Assembly: GCA_026989015.1 (NCBI GenBank)
Contig: JALSKD010000053.1
Location: 1 to 64,000, forward strand
From: Gammaproteobacteria bacterium
Lineage (GTDB): Bacteria > Pseudomonadota > Gammaproteobacteria > GCA-001735895
Direction: 5' to 3'
Length of the DNA stretch: 64,000 nt
Shown one piece after another: positions 1-9,111 of the stretch. The position numbers and the translations under genes are program-made. Numbering within the stretch: the first letter of the stretch is position 1; every line of letters begins with the position of its first letter. Below the pieces are notes generated by a model. The model saw nothing but the letters and a program-made list of their open reading frames with translations, did not search any database and was not told the origin of the DNA.

Positions 1-69
1 GCTCAGATCCTTGCCTTCCCGCAGCGCCTTGATGGCTGCATCCATATCGAATGTGATGTCGTCGTTCAT
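1..69 (-). CDS. IS256-family transposase, N-terminal fragment (truncated by window edge)
   Basis: MNDDITFDMDAAIKALREGKDLS with Shine-Dalgarno AGGAGGAATGATAC. Not in the ORF track because it is cut by the edge. Confidence 0.7.
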   Translation of the reverse strand, partial: MNDDITFDMDAAIKALREGKDLS

Positions 70-126
70 GTATCATTCCTCCTGTTTCCAGTTTAAAGAA
101 ATGACACAGAATTCTGAACACTACCC
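1..126 (-). mobile_element. 5' end of an IS256-family insertion sequence (partial, continues past the left edge)
   Basis: Minus strand from 69: ATG AAC GAC GAC ATC ACA TTC GAT ATG GAT GCA GCC ATC AAG GCG CTG CGG GAA GGC AAG GAT = MNDDITFDMDAAIKALREGKDLS, the recognisable N-terminus of IS256-family transposases, preceded by AGGAGG. GGGTAGTGTTCAGAATTCTGTGTCATTTC (minus, from 126) resembles a terminal inverted repeat. Confidence 0.7.
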
Positions 127-222
127 GTAGAAGGCCAGCAGTGCTTCCCGATCCTTCTCCAGGCAGGCCACCGCCTTCGGGTATTTCGCCTGGTATGTCT
201 GCACAAAGTGGTCGAAGGCCTT
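124..222 (-). pseudogene. Remnant of a second IS256-family transposase (internal fragment)
   Basis: Minus-strand frame reads ELKAFDHFVQTYQAKYPKAVACLEKDREALLAFYG*. This matches the IS256 transposase segment that normally precedes DFPAEHW; the match stops where the new IS end begins (126/127). Confidence 0.65.
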
Positions 223-2258
223 CAATTCTGTCGCTTGCGCACCAGGGTCAGCACATCGTAGTTGGCTACGGCTTCGTCGTTCTGGTTGACGAGGGTGGTG
301 TCCCAGCGTACTTCGCCATACTCTTCGCCTTCGCGGTCGGTTTTCTGTTTGCAGGTGAATTGTACGCGGATGCGGTCGCCGGCATAGACGGGCGCGGCGA
401 AGCGCAGGTCGTCGAGGCCGTAGTTGGCAAGCACCGGCCCTTCGTCGGGCCAGACGAACAGGCCGGCGGCCAGTGACACGAGGAAGTAGCCGTGCGCAAC
501 GCGCCCTTCGAAGAAAGGGTTGCGGCGTGCGGCGTCCTCGTCCATGTGGGCGTAGAAGCGGTCGCCGGAAAGATCGGCGAAGCGTTCGATGTCTTCAAGG
601 GTGATCTCGCGTTCGGCGGTGATCACCGCATCGCCAATCTCCAGTTCATCGAAATGTTTCTGGAAGGGGTGACGGTATTCGTCCAGTTGCCGCGTCGCGC
701 CCTGCATCCATCGTCCGGTGATAGCGGTGAGCATGTCGGGTGAGCCCTGGAGGGCCGTGCGTTGCATGTAGTGGGTGACGCCGCGGACTCCGCCCATTTC
801 CTCGCTGGCGCCGGCACGGCCCGGGCCGCCGTGAATGAGGTGGGGCAGGGGCGATCCGTGACCCGTGGATTCCTTCGCCGCCACCGGATCGAGGATCAGC
901 AGGCGGCCGTGGTGGGGTGCAACGCCGATGCCGAGGCGGGTGGCGATGGCCGAGTCTTCGGTGACGATGGAGCCGACCAGACTGCCGCGGCCCTGCGCGG
1001 CGAGTTCGATGGCTTCTTCCTCGTCGTGATAGGCCATCAGGGTACAGACCGGGCCGAAGGCTTCGATGTCGTGGGCGCTGCTGCTCAGCGGGTCGCGGGC
1101 GTGGAGCAGAACGGGGGGCAGGAAGGCGCCCCGTTCCGCGTCGGCGTCCAGGGGGTCTGCGTGCAGATCTTCGCCAAGCAGGATTTCGTTGTCCTGGGCC
1201 AGTTGGCGGATGCGCTCGGCCACGCTGTCGCGCTGGGCCTGGCCGGCCAGTGCGCCCATGCGCACCCGTTCGTTGCGCGGGTTGCCGACCGTCAGGTCGC
1301 GCAAGCGTTGCCGCAGAGCTTCGGCCACCGCGTCGATGCGGTCGGCGGGCACCAGGGCGCGGCGGATGGCGGTGCATTTCTGTCCCGCCTTGGCGGTCAT
1401 CTCGCGTGTCAGCTCCTTGATGTAGAGGTCGAAGGCGGTGCTGCCGGGCCGTACATCGCGGCCGAGGATGCTGCAGTTGAGGGAGTCGGCCTCCATGAAG
1501 AATCGGGTGGCGTTGCGCTGGATGGCGGGGGTCTGTGCCAGTTTCAGGCCGGTGGCGTGGGAACCGGTGAAGCTTACCGCGTCCTGATAGTCGAGCCGGT
1601 CGAGCAGGTCGCCGGTGCCGCCGCAGATCAGCTGTACCGCGCCTTCGGGCAGGATGCCGGAGTCGATGATGCTGCGGAACATGCATTCCGTCAGCCAGGC
1701 GGTCTGACGCGCCGGCTTGACGATGGCGGGCACCCCGGCGAGCAGGGTGGGGGCCAGTTTTTCCAGCATGCCCCAGCAGGGAAAGTTGAAGGCGTTGATG
1801 TGGACGGCCGCCCCCTGCAGCGGCGAGTAGACATGCTGCGCGGTGAATCCGCCTTCGCGCGAGATGCGTTCCTGCGCGCCGTCGAGATAGAGGTGGGCGT
1901 TGGGCATCTCGCGGCGGCCCTTTCCGGAATAGACGAACAGTGTCGAGATGCCGCCTTCGATGTCGATCCAGGCGTCGTTGCGGGTGGCGCCGGTGGCCCA
2001 GCTTTCGGCGTAGAAGCGGTCTTTTTGAGCCATCAGGTGCTGGCCCAGCGCTTTCAGCATCAGCGCCCGCTGGTGGAAGGTGTAGTGACGCAGCGCCGGT
2101 CCGCCGATGCTGCGTGCATGATCGAGTATGGCCTGCATGTCGAGTCCCTCGCTGCCGATCACCGCCACCGGTTCGGCGGTGACCGCGTCGTGCAGGATCT
2201 GGCCGTGCTCGGGTGCTGCGACCCATTCGCCGCAGGCGTAGGATTCGAGGCGGCGCAT
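222..2258 (-). CDS. paaZ: Bifunctional aldehyde dehydrogenase / enoyl-CoA hydratase PaaZ
   Basis: ALDH domain (NAFNFPCWG, GQKCTAIRR) fused to a C-terminal MaoC-like hydratase domain; start MRRLESYACGEW at 2258. Confidence 0.93.
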   Translation of the reverse strand: MRRLESYACGEWVAAPEHGQILHDAVTAEPVAVIGSEGLDMQAILDHARSIGGPALRHYTFHQRALMLKALGQHLMAQKDRFYAESWATGATRNDAWIDIEGGISTLFVYSGKGRREMPNAHLYLDGAQERISREGGFTAQHVYSPLQGAAVHINAFNFPCWGMLEKLAPTLLAGVPAIVKPARQTAWLTECMFRSIIDSGILPEGAVQLICGGTGDLLDRLDYQDAVSFTGSHATGLKLAQTPAIQRNATRFFMEADSLNCSILGRDVRPGSTAFDLYIKELTREMTAKAGQKCTAIRRALVPADRIDAVAEALRQRLRDLTVGNPRNERVRMGALAGQAQRDSVAERIRQLAQDNEILLGEDLHADPLDADAERGAFLPPVLLHARDPLSSSAHDIEAFGPVCTLMAYHDEEEAIELAAQGRGSLVGSIVTEDSAIATRLGIGVAPHHGRLLILDPVAAKESTGHGSPLPHLIHGGPGRAGASEEMGGVRGVTHYMQRTALQGSPDMLTAITGRWMQGATRQLDEYRHPFQKHFDELEIGDAVITAEREITLEDIERFADLSGDRFYAHMDEDAARRNPFFEGRVAHGYFLVSLAAGLFVWPDEGPVLANYGLDDLRFAAPVYAGDRIRVQFTCKQKTDREGEEYGEVRWDTTLVNQNDEAVANYDVLTLVRKRQN

Positions 2259-2259
2259 G

Positions 2260-3564
2260 CTAGAGCGAGCGCCGGTCGATGACGCGCTGGGCCTTGCCCT
2301 GGGAGCGGGCGATGGCGTCGACATCGTGCACCTGTACCCGGGTGCTGACGCCGATCAGCGACTTGATGTGGTGGCGCAGTTCCTGCGCCATGCGCTCGCG
2401 GCTGTCGGCGCTGCAGTCGGTTTCGCGGACCTCCACATTCACCGTCAGGTTGTCGAGGTTGTCGTCGCGGGTGATTTCCAGTTGGTAATGGGGGGACAGG
2501 CCCTCCACCTTGAGGATCATCTCCTCGATCTGCGACGGGAATACATTGACGCCGCGGATGATCATCATGTCGTCGCTGCGGCCGGTGATCTTGTCCATGC
2601 GGCGCATGCTGCGCGCGGTGCCGGGCAGCAGGCGGGTCAGGTCACGGGTACGGTAGCGGATGATCGGCATGGCCTCCTTGATCAGCGAGGTGAACACCAG
2701 TTCGCCTTCTTCGCCGTCGGGCAGCGGTTGCAGGGTCTCGGTATCGATGATCTCCGGGTAGAAACAGTCTTCCCAGATGGTGGGGCCGTCCTTGGTCTCG
2801 ATGCACTCCTGGGCGACACCGGGCCCAATGACCTCGGAAAGGCCGTAGATGTCCACCGCGTGGATGCCGAGGCGGGTTTCGATCTCTTCGCGCATGGCGT
2901 TGGTCCAGGGCTCGGCGCCGAAGATGCCGATGCGCAGCGAGCAGGTCTTCGGATCCACGCCCTGGCGTTCGAACTCGTCGGCGATGTTGAGGCAGTAGGA
3001 GGGTGTGACCATGATGATGTCGGGTTCGAAGTCGCGAATCAGCTGAACCTGTTTCTCGGTCTGACCTCCGGACATGGGAATGACGGTGCAGCCCAGCCGC
3101 TCGGCGCCGTAGTGCGCGCCCAGGCCGCCGGTGAACAGGCCATAACCGTAGGAGACATGCACCTTGTCGCCGGGCGAGCCGCCGGCGGCACGGATCGAAC
3201 GTGCCATCACATCGGCCCAGCGATCGATGTCGCCCTGGGTGTAACCGACCACGGTGGGCTTGCCGGTGGTACCGCTGGAGGCGTGCACCCGCACCACCTC
3301 GCGCATGGGGACGGCGAAGGTGCCGAACGGGTAGTGATCGCGCAGATCCTGCTTGGTGGTGTAGGGGAACAGGCGGATGTCGTCGAGGGTTTTCAGGTCG
3401 CTGGGGTGAACGCCGGCCTCGTCGAACTTGTGCCGGTACATGGGCACATTGTAATAGGCCAGGTCCAGGGTCCATTTCAGGCGCTTGAGCTGCAGGGCCT
3501 GCAGCTCGTCACGGCTGGCGGTTTCGATCGGTTCCAGTTCGATGGGGCTCGTGGAAAAACTCAT
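2260..3564 (-). CDS. paaK: Phenylacetate-CoA ligase
   Basis: AMP-ligase motifs SSGTTGKPTVVGYT and YGLSEVIGPGVAQEC; paa cluster context. Confidence 0.95.
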   Translation of the reverse strand: MSFSTSPIELEPIETASRDELQALQLKRLKWTLDLAYYNVPMYRHKFDEAGVHPSDLKTLDDIRLFPYTTKQDLRDHYPFGTFAVPMREVVRVHASSGTTGKPTVVGYTQGDIDRWADVMARSIRAAGGSPGDKVHVSYGYGLFTGGLGAHYGAERLGCTVIPMSGGQTEKQVQLIRDFEPDIIMVTPSYCLNIADEFERQGVDPKTCSLRIGIFGAEPWTNAMREEIETRLGIHAVDIYGLSEVIGPGVAQECIETKDGPTIWEDCFYPEIIDTETLQPLPDGEEGELVFTSLIKEAMPIIRYRTRDLTRLLPGTARSMRRMDKITGRSDDMMIIRGVNVFPSQIEEMILKVEGLSPHYQLEITRDDNLDNLTVNVEVRETDCSADSRERMAQELRHHIKSLIGVSTRVQVHDVDAIARSQGKAQRVIDRRSL

Positions 3565-3600
3565 GGTCGTTATCCTCTGCGGGTGGTGTAGACGGCGGGT

Positions 3601-4806
3601 TCAGACCCGCTCTATGACGGTGGCGATACCCTGGCCGACGCCAATGCACATGGTGCACAGCGCGTAACGGCCACCGCTGCGCCGGAGTTGCCGCGCGGCG
3701 GTGGTGATCAGCCGCGCGCCACTCATGCCCAGCGGATGGCCGAGGGCGATGGCGCCGCCGTTGGGGTTGACCTGGGGGGCATCGTCCGGCAGGCCGAGCT
3801 GGCGCAGCACGGCCAGTGCCTGGGCGGCGAAGGCTTCGTTGAGTTCGATCACATCCATCTGTTCGATGGTCAGGCCCAGGCGGTCGAGCAGCCGCTGGCT
3901 GGCCGGTGCCGGGCCAATGCCCATGATGCGCGGCTCGACGCCCGCGGTGGCCATGCCGACGACACGGGCGATGGGTTCCAGTCCGTGGCGGGCGGCGGCC
4001 CGCTCGCTGGCGACGAGCATCGCGCAGGCACCGTCGTTGACGCCGGAGGCATTGCCGGCGGTGACCGTGCCGCCTTCGCGGAAGGGCGTGGGCAGCCGCG
4101 CCAGGGCTTCCAGTGTGGTGTCGGCGCGGGGGTGTTCGTCGCGGTCTACGGTCAGCGGTTCCGCCTTGCGCCGGGGCACGCTGACCGCAATGATCTCCTC
4201 GCCAAGAATGCCGTTGGCCTGGGCCGCGGCCGTGCGCTGCTGGGACCGCAGCGCAAAGGCGTCCTGATCGTCGCGGGCGATACCGAATTGCTCGGCGACA
4301 TTCTCGGCCGTTTCGGGCATGGAATCGATGCCGTATTCGGCCCGCATCTTCGGATTGGGAAAGCGCCAGCCGATGGTGGTGTCGTAGATTTCGGCATTGC
4401 GGCTGAATGCGCTGCTGGCCTTGGGCATGACGAAGGGCGCGCGCGACATGGATTCGACGCCTCCGGCGATGATCAGCTCCGCCTCGCCGGCCTTGATGCT
4501 GCGGGCGGCCAGACCGACCGCGTCCATGCCGGAACCGCACAGCCGGTTGACGGTGCTGCCGGGCACATTCACCGGCAGGCCGGCCAGCAGCGCGGCCATG
4601 CGCGCCACATTGCGGTTGTCCTCGCCGGCCTGGTTGGCGTTGCCGTAGTACACATCGTCCACTGCCTCCCAGTCGAGGCCGGGGTGACGCGCCATCAGTT
4701 CGGTGATGGGCAGGGCGCCCAGATCATCGGCACGAACCGATGACAAGGCGCCGCCGTAGCGGCCGATGGGGGTGCGGATGGGGTCGCAGATGAACGCCTG
4801 TGTCAT
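3601..4806 (-). CDS. paaJ: 3-oxoadipyl-CoA/3-oxo-5,6-dehydrosuberyl-CoA thiolase
   Basis: Thiolase motifs VNRLCGSGMDAV, NPNGGAIALGHPLGMSG, ALCTMCIGVGQG; paa context. Confidence 0.9.
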   Translation of the reverse strand: MTQAFICDPIRTPIGRYGGALSSVRADDLGALPITELMARHPGLDWEAVDDVYYGNANQAGEDNRNVARMAALLAGLPVNVPGSTVNRLCGSGMDAVGLAARSIKAGEAELIIAGGVESMSRAPFVMPKASSAFSRNAEIYDTTIGWRFPNPKMRAEYGIDSMPETAENVAEQFGIARDDQDAFALRSQQRTAAAQANGILGEEIIAVSVPRRKAEPLTVDRDEHPRADTTLEALARLPTPFREGGTVTAGNASGVNDGACAMLVASERAAARHGLEPIARVVGMATAGVEPRIMGIGPAPASQRLLDRLGLTIEQMDVIELNEAFAAQALAVLRQLGLPDDAPQVNPNGGAIALGHPLGMSGARLITTAARQLRRSGGRYALCTMCIGVGQGIATVIERV

Positions 4807-5261
4807 GTGTCGTCCTCGGATTCGGTAGGGATGATCTGACCGCGAATCTGATGCGCGTTGCCGCGGAACAGCGCGATCAGTTCGTCGTTCTGGTTGTGGA
4901 TTTCGACATCGTAGACGCCGGTGCGGCGGCCACGGCTGCGCTCGAAGGCGGTGGCGGTGAGCCGGTCGCCGAGCCGCGCCGGCGCCAGGAACTGGATCTG
5001 CGCGGCGGCGGCGATGGTGATGCGGTTGTAACTGTTGCAGGCATGGGCGAAGGCGGTATCGGCCAGCGTGAACAGCATGCCGCCGTGGCAGATGTCGTGG
5101 CCGTTGGTCATGCGCTGTTCGACGGTCATTGCCAGTCGGGCGCGTCCCGGCTCGGTATCGAGCACCTCGATGCCCAGCATCCGCGCGGCGTCGTCGTTGG
5201 CGTGCATGGCCGTGCTGCAGGCCCGGGCCAGTTGCACCGGTTCGGTGGGGCGCTCAGTCAT
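4803..5261 (-). CDS. paaI: Hydroxyphenylacetyl-CoA thioesterase PaaI
   Basis: Hotdog-fold thioesterase, NGHDICHGGMLFTLADTAFAHACNSYN. Confidence 0.9.
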   Translation of the reverse strand: MTERPTEPVQLARACSTAMHANDDAARMLGIEVLDTEPGRARLAMTVEQRMTNGHDICHGGMLFTLADTAFAHACNSYNRITIAAAAQIQFLAPARLGDRLTATAFERSRGRRTGVYDVEIHNQNDELIALFRGNAHQIRGQIIPTESEDDT

Positions 5262-6771
5262 GGAAGCCTTCTCCTGCGGCGACCTTGCGCAGCAGCAGTG
5301 GCGACGGCCGGTAACGGTCCTCGCCGTAGGTTTTCTGCAGGTGTTTCAATACCTTGAGCAATGGTCTGAGGCCGATGCGGTCGGCCCAGGCCAGCGGCCC
5401 CAGCGGATAATTCACGCCGGCCTGCATGGCGGTGTCCACCGCTGCCGCATCGCAAACCCCCTGGTTGACCGCGTCGGCGCCCTCGTTGGCGAGCATGGCC
5501 ACGGTGCGCAATACCACCATCCCCGGCACATCGTCGATGACGGTGACCCGCTTGCCCAGGGCCTGCAGCAGTCCGGTTGCCTGTTCCAGGGCGCGCGGGC
5601 TGGCCTGATCGGCGGCGCAGAGGGTGATGCGCGCTGTGTTTTCGAGGTCCAGGCAGAGGTCGTAGAGCACCAGATCGCGGATGTTGTCGCGGTGCGCGCG
5701 CACCGTGGCCATGTGGCCGTCGCTGGGGCGCAGGGTGAAGCCGTCGCATAGAATCGACAGGTGTTCGCCAGACAGGACCTGGAAAGCCAGGCCGCTGGAT
5801 TCGAGCAGGGCTTTCCAGGGGGCGATCTGCGTTTCCGTACCGATGACAGTGACCTCCCGCGGTGGGGCGCAAGGCGGCTGTTCGGCCGGGGCCGGGTTGT
5901 CCGCGCCCTCGCGGTAATCGTAGAAGCCGCGGCCGCTCTTGCGGCCCAGCCATCCGGCATCGACCAGCGCTTTCTGGATCAGCGACGGGGTGAAGCGGGG
6001 ATCGCCGTAGTAGGCATGGTGCACCGATTCGGTGACTGCGTAGTTCACATCCTGGCCGATCAGATCCATCAGCTCGAAGGGACCCATGCGGAAGCCACCG
6101 CCGTCGCGGTAGATGGCGTCGAGGGTGGCCGCGTCGGCCGCGCCTTCCTGCAGCAGGCGCAGGGCTTCGGCGTAGTAGGGGCGGGCCACGCGGTTGACGA
6201 TGAAACCGGGGGTGGAGCGGGCATGCACCGCCAGCTTCCCCCAGGCGGTGGCGGTGTCGAACAGGGTCTCGGCCAGCGCCGGATCGCTGGCCAGGCCGCT
6301 GATGATCTCCACCAGTTTCATGATCGGCGCCGGGTTGAAGAAGTGCATGCCGAGCAGTCGCTGCGGCCGTTCAAGGGCTGAGCCGATGGCGGTGATCGAC
6401 AGTGACGAGGTGTTGCTGGCCAGTATCGCCTTGGGACAAAGGGTTTCCAGTTCGCGGAACAGCCGCTGCTTGATATTCAGATCCTCGACGATCGCCTCGA
6501 TCACCAGTGCCGCATCGCCGATGGCCTCAAGACGCTCCACCGGCTGGATGCGTCCGACCAGGGCCTGCTGCTCTTCGGCGCTGATGCGGCCACGCTGCAC
6601 CAATTTGTCGAGACCCTGGTCGATTCGGTCGATGGCTGCCCGGGCGGCGCCATCGGCCTGATCATAAAGCCGTACCGGATGGCCGGCCGCGGCGGCCACC
6701 TGGGCGACGCCACCGCCCATGGCGCCGGCGCCGACGACGGCGATGACAGAGTTCGGGTCCAGTGCGCTCAT
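5254..6771 (-). CDS. paaH: 3-hydroxyacyl-CoA dehydrogenase PaaH
   Basis: Rossmann motif VVGAGAMGGGVAQVAA; tandem 3HCDH domains; likely start MSALDPNS at 6771. Confidence 0.9.
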   Translation of the reverse strand: MSALDPNSVIAVVGAGAMGGGVAQVAAAAGHPVRLYDQADGAARAAIDRIDQGLDKLVQRGRISAEEQQALVGRIQPVERLEAIGDAALVIEAIVEDLNIKQRLFRELETLCPKAILASNTSSLSITAIGSALERPQRLLGMHFFNPAPIMKLVEIISGLASDPALAETLFDTATAWGKLAVHARSTPGFIVNRVARPYYAEALRLLQEGAADAATLDAIYRDGGGFRMGPFELMDLIGQDVNYAVTESVHHAYYGDPRFTPSLIQKALVDAGWLGRKSGRGFYDYREGADNPAPAEQPPCAPPREVTVIGTETQIAPWKALLESSGLAFQVLSGEHLSILCDGFTLRPSDGHMATVRAHRDNIRDLVLYDLCLDLENTARITLCAADQASPRALEQATGLLQALGKRVTVIDDVPGMVVLRTVAMLANEGADAVNQGVCDAAAVDTAMQAGVNYPLGPLAWADRIGLRPLLKVLKHLQKTYGEDRYRPSPLLLRKVAAGEGFHD

Positions 6772-6772
6772 C

Positions 6773-7564
6773 TCATCGTCCCCTGAATTCGGGTTCGCGC
6801 TTTTCGATGAAGGCGGCCACACCCTCGCGGTAGTCTTCGGTGCGCCCGGCCAGCCGTTGCAGGTCGCGTTCCACATCCAGCTGGCGGTCGAGGTCGTGTT
6901 CGCTGGACAGCAGCAGGGCGCGCTTGAGGTAGCCGAGGCCGCGGGTGGGCTGACGGGCGAGGTGGCCGGCCAGCTTCAATGCCTGGGGCATCAGCTCTTC
7001 GTCACCCAGTGCCTTCCAGATCATGCCCCAGTCGGCGGCCTGCTGGGCGCTGACCTTTTCCGCCAGCATCGTGATCGCCGTCGCCCGCGCGCGCCCGATC
7101 AAGCGTGGCAGCAGCCAGCTGCCACCGGAGTCAGGGATCAGCCCGATGCGGCTGAAGGACTGAACGAAATAGGCGGATTGGGCGGCGAGTACGATGTCGC
7201 AGGCCAGGGCCAGGTTGGCGCCGGCGCCGGCGGCGACGCCGTTGACCGCACAGACCACCGGCTTCTCCAGGCGCATGATGCGGCGGATCAGCGGGTTGTA
7301 GTTGCGTTCCAGCGAGTCGCCCAGGTCAGGCATCTCGGTGTCGGGTGCGACATCGCGGTCGCCCAGGTCCTGCCCGGCGCAAAAGGCGCGGCCGGCCCCG
7401 GTCAGCAGCAGGCAGCGGATGCTGTCGTCGCGTTCCACGGTCTTCATCGCGGCGCGCATCTCCTCGTGCATCCGGGCGTTGAAGCTGTTCAGCTTGTCGG
7501 GCCGGTTGAGCGTCAGCGTGGCAACGCCGTCGCCGTGATCGAAAATGAGTGTTTCGTAGGACAC
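6773..7564 (-). CDS. paaG: Enoyl-CoA isomerase, PaaG-type
   Basis: Crotonase family, GAGRAFCAGQDLGDRDV and ending AFIEKREPEFRGR. Confidence 0.88.
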   Translation of the reverse strand: MSYETLIFDHGDGVATLTLNRPDKLNSFNARMHEEMRAAMKTVERDDSIRCLLLTGAGRAFCAGQDLGDRDVAPDTEMPDLGDSLERNYNPLIRRIMRLEKPVVCAVNGVAAGAGANLALACDIVLAAQSAYFVQSFSRIGLIPDSGGSWLLPRLIGRARATAITMLAEKVSAQQAADWGMIWKALGDEELMPQALKLAGHLARQPTRGLGYLKRALLLSSEHDLDRQLDVERDLQRLAGRTEDYREGVAAFIEKREPEFRGR

Positions 7565-7580
7565 GCTGTACTCCTGTCGG

Positions 7581-8357
7581 TTATCGCCCCTTGAATTCGG
7601 GCGGGCGTTTTTCGAGAAAGGCGGCCAGCCCTTCCTGACGGTCTTCGGTACCGGCGAGCAGCACGAAGGCCTTGCGTTCGAATTCCAGTGCCGCCGACAG
7701 CGGCATTTCGTCGGCCAGGCGCAACGCCTGTTTGGCCTGACGGATCGCCAGTGGCGGGCGGCTGGCCAGTTCGCGGGCCAGGGTCTGGGCGTCTTCCAGA
7801 GTCAGTTCCGGCTCGCAGACGCGGCTGACAAGCCCGGCGCGCAGCGCGGTGCGCGCATCGATGAAAGCGCCGCTGAACACCATTTCGCTGGCCAGCGAGC
7901 GGCCGACGCGGCGGATCAGCCGCTGGATGCCGCCGGCGCCGGGGATGATGCCGAGGCGGATTTCCGGTTGGCCGAACCGTGCATTGCGGCCGGCATGGAT
8001 GATGTCGGCCTGCAACGCCAGTTCGCAGCCGGCGCCGAGGGCATGTCCGTTGACCGCGGCGATCAGCGGCTTGGGGCATTGCTGGATGCGTTGCCACAGA
8101 GCCGGTCGCGGATCGTCGAGCATGTCGGTCATGTCCATGCCGGCCATTTCGGCGACATCGGCACCGGCGGCGAAGCAGCGTTGGTCGCCGGTGATCACCA
8201 CCGCACCGATGGCATCATCGGTGGCCGCCGCGTCCAGCGCATCTGCCAGCTCGGCAAGCATTGCGGTACGCAGCGCGTTGCGTACCTCGGGGCGGTTCAG
8301 GGTGACGGTGAGTACGCCCTGACTCTGTTCGGTGATGATGTCCTGATAGCGGTTCAT
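7581..8357 (-). CDS. paaF: 2,3-dehydroadipyl-CoA hydratase, PaaF-type
   Basis: Crotonase family, FAAGADVAEM, GAGCELALQADI, AFLEKRPPEFKGR. Confidence 0.87.
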   Translation of the reverse strand: MNRYQDIITEQSQGVLTVTLNRPEVRNALRTAMLAELADALDAAATDDAIGAVVITGDQRCFAAGADVAEMAGMDMTDMLDDPRPALWQRIQQCPKPLIAAVNGHALGAGCELALQADIIHAGRNARFGQPEIRLGIIPGAGGIQRLIRRVGRSLASEMVFSGAFIDARTALRAGLVSRVCEPELTLEDAQTLARELASRPPLAIRQAKQALRLADEMPLSAALEFERKAFVLLAGTEDRQEGLAAFLEKRPPEFKGR

Positions 8358-8429
8358 GTGCGGTTCCCGGTGCGCCCGTCGGGACGCTTCATGGTCGGTG
8401 GGGTAAAATATACACGAAGCGCCAAATGA

Positions 8430-8467
8430 GATACAGTATCGAAAGAAAATAACCTTAAAACTGTATC
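8430..8467. promoter_or_regulatory. Candidate PaaX operator GATACAG-N24-CTGTATC in the paaF/paaY divergent promoter
   Basis: Arms at 8430-8436 and 8461-8467; the same arms and spacing recur at 13061-13098. Confidence 0.6.
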
Positions 8468-8495
8468 ATAAAATTCTCAAGGTTCAGGAGATCCC

Positions 8496-9110
8496 ATGCC
8501 TTTTTATGCAATCGACGGCGTGCGCCCGGTAGCGCACCCGAGCAGTTTCATCCATCCCACCGCCAGCATCATTGGCGATGTCATCATCGGCGCCCATTGC
8601 TACATCGGGCCTGGCGCCTCGCTGCGCGGCGATTTCGGCCGCATGGTGATCGAGGAAGGGGCCAATATTCAGGACACCTGCGTGCTGCACAGTTTTCCCC
8701 GAGCCGAATGCCGGGTCGGTCCCAATGGCCATATCGGGCATGGCGCGGTCTTGCACGGTTGCGTGGTCGAGGAGGCCGCGCTGGTGGGCATGAACGCGGT
8801 ATTGATGGACGGGGTAGTGGTCGGTGAGTCGTCCATCGTCGCTGCCATGAGTTTTGTCAAGGCCGGTTTCGAGATTCCCGCCCGTTGCCTGGCCGCCGGT
8901 GCGCCGGTGCGCATCCTGCGTGAACTCAAGGAACAGGAACTGGAGTGGAAGCGAACCGGCACCGAGGATTATCACGAACTGGCGCGCCGCTCATTGGCCA
9001 GCATGGTGGAAGTAACGCCCTTGCCGGAGATCGAGGACGACCGGCCGGAACTGCAGCTGGCGGACGCGGTGCCGCTGTATCAGCTCAAGCAAGGCCAGCG
9101 CGAGGGCTGA
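8496..9110 (+). CDS. paaY: PaaY, left-handed beta-helix (gamma-carbonic-anhydrase-like) protein
   Basis: Hexapeptide repeats, PTASIIGDVIIGAHCYIGPGASLRGDFG. Confidence 0.92.
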   Translation: MPFYAIDGVRPVAHPSSFIHPTASIIGDVIIGAHCYIGPGASLRGDFGRMVIEEGANIQDTCVLHSFPRAECRVGPNGHIGHGAVLHGCVVEEAALVGMNAVLMDGVVVGESSIVAAMSFVKAGFEIPARCLAAGAPVRILRELKEQELEWKRTGTEDYHELARRSLASMVEVTPLPEIEDDRPELQLADAVPLYQLKQGQREG

Positions 9111-9111
9111 C

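Noticed and set aside
762-2282. 506-aa + strand ORF antisense to paaZ
   Set aside because: GC-rich shadow ORF; paaZ on the opposite strand has clear domain motifs, this one has none.
2257-3591. 444-aa + strand ORF antisense to paaK
   Set aside because: Shadow of paaK codon structure (V/G/A/H-rich translation); no family signature.
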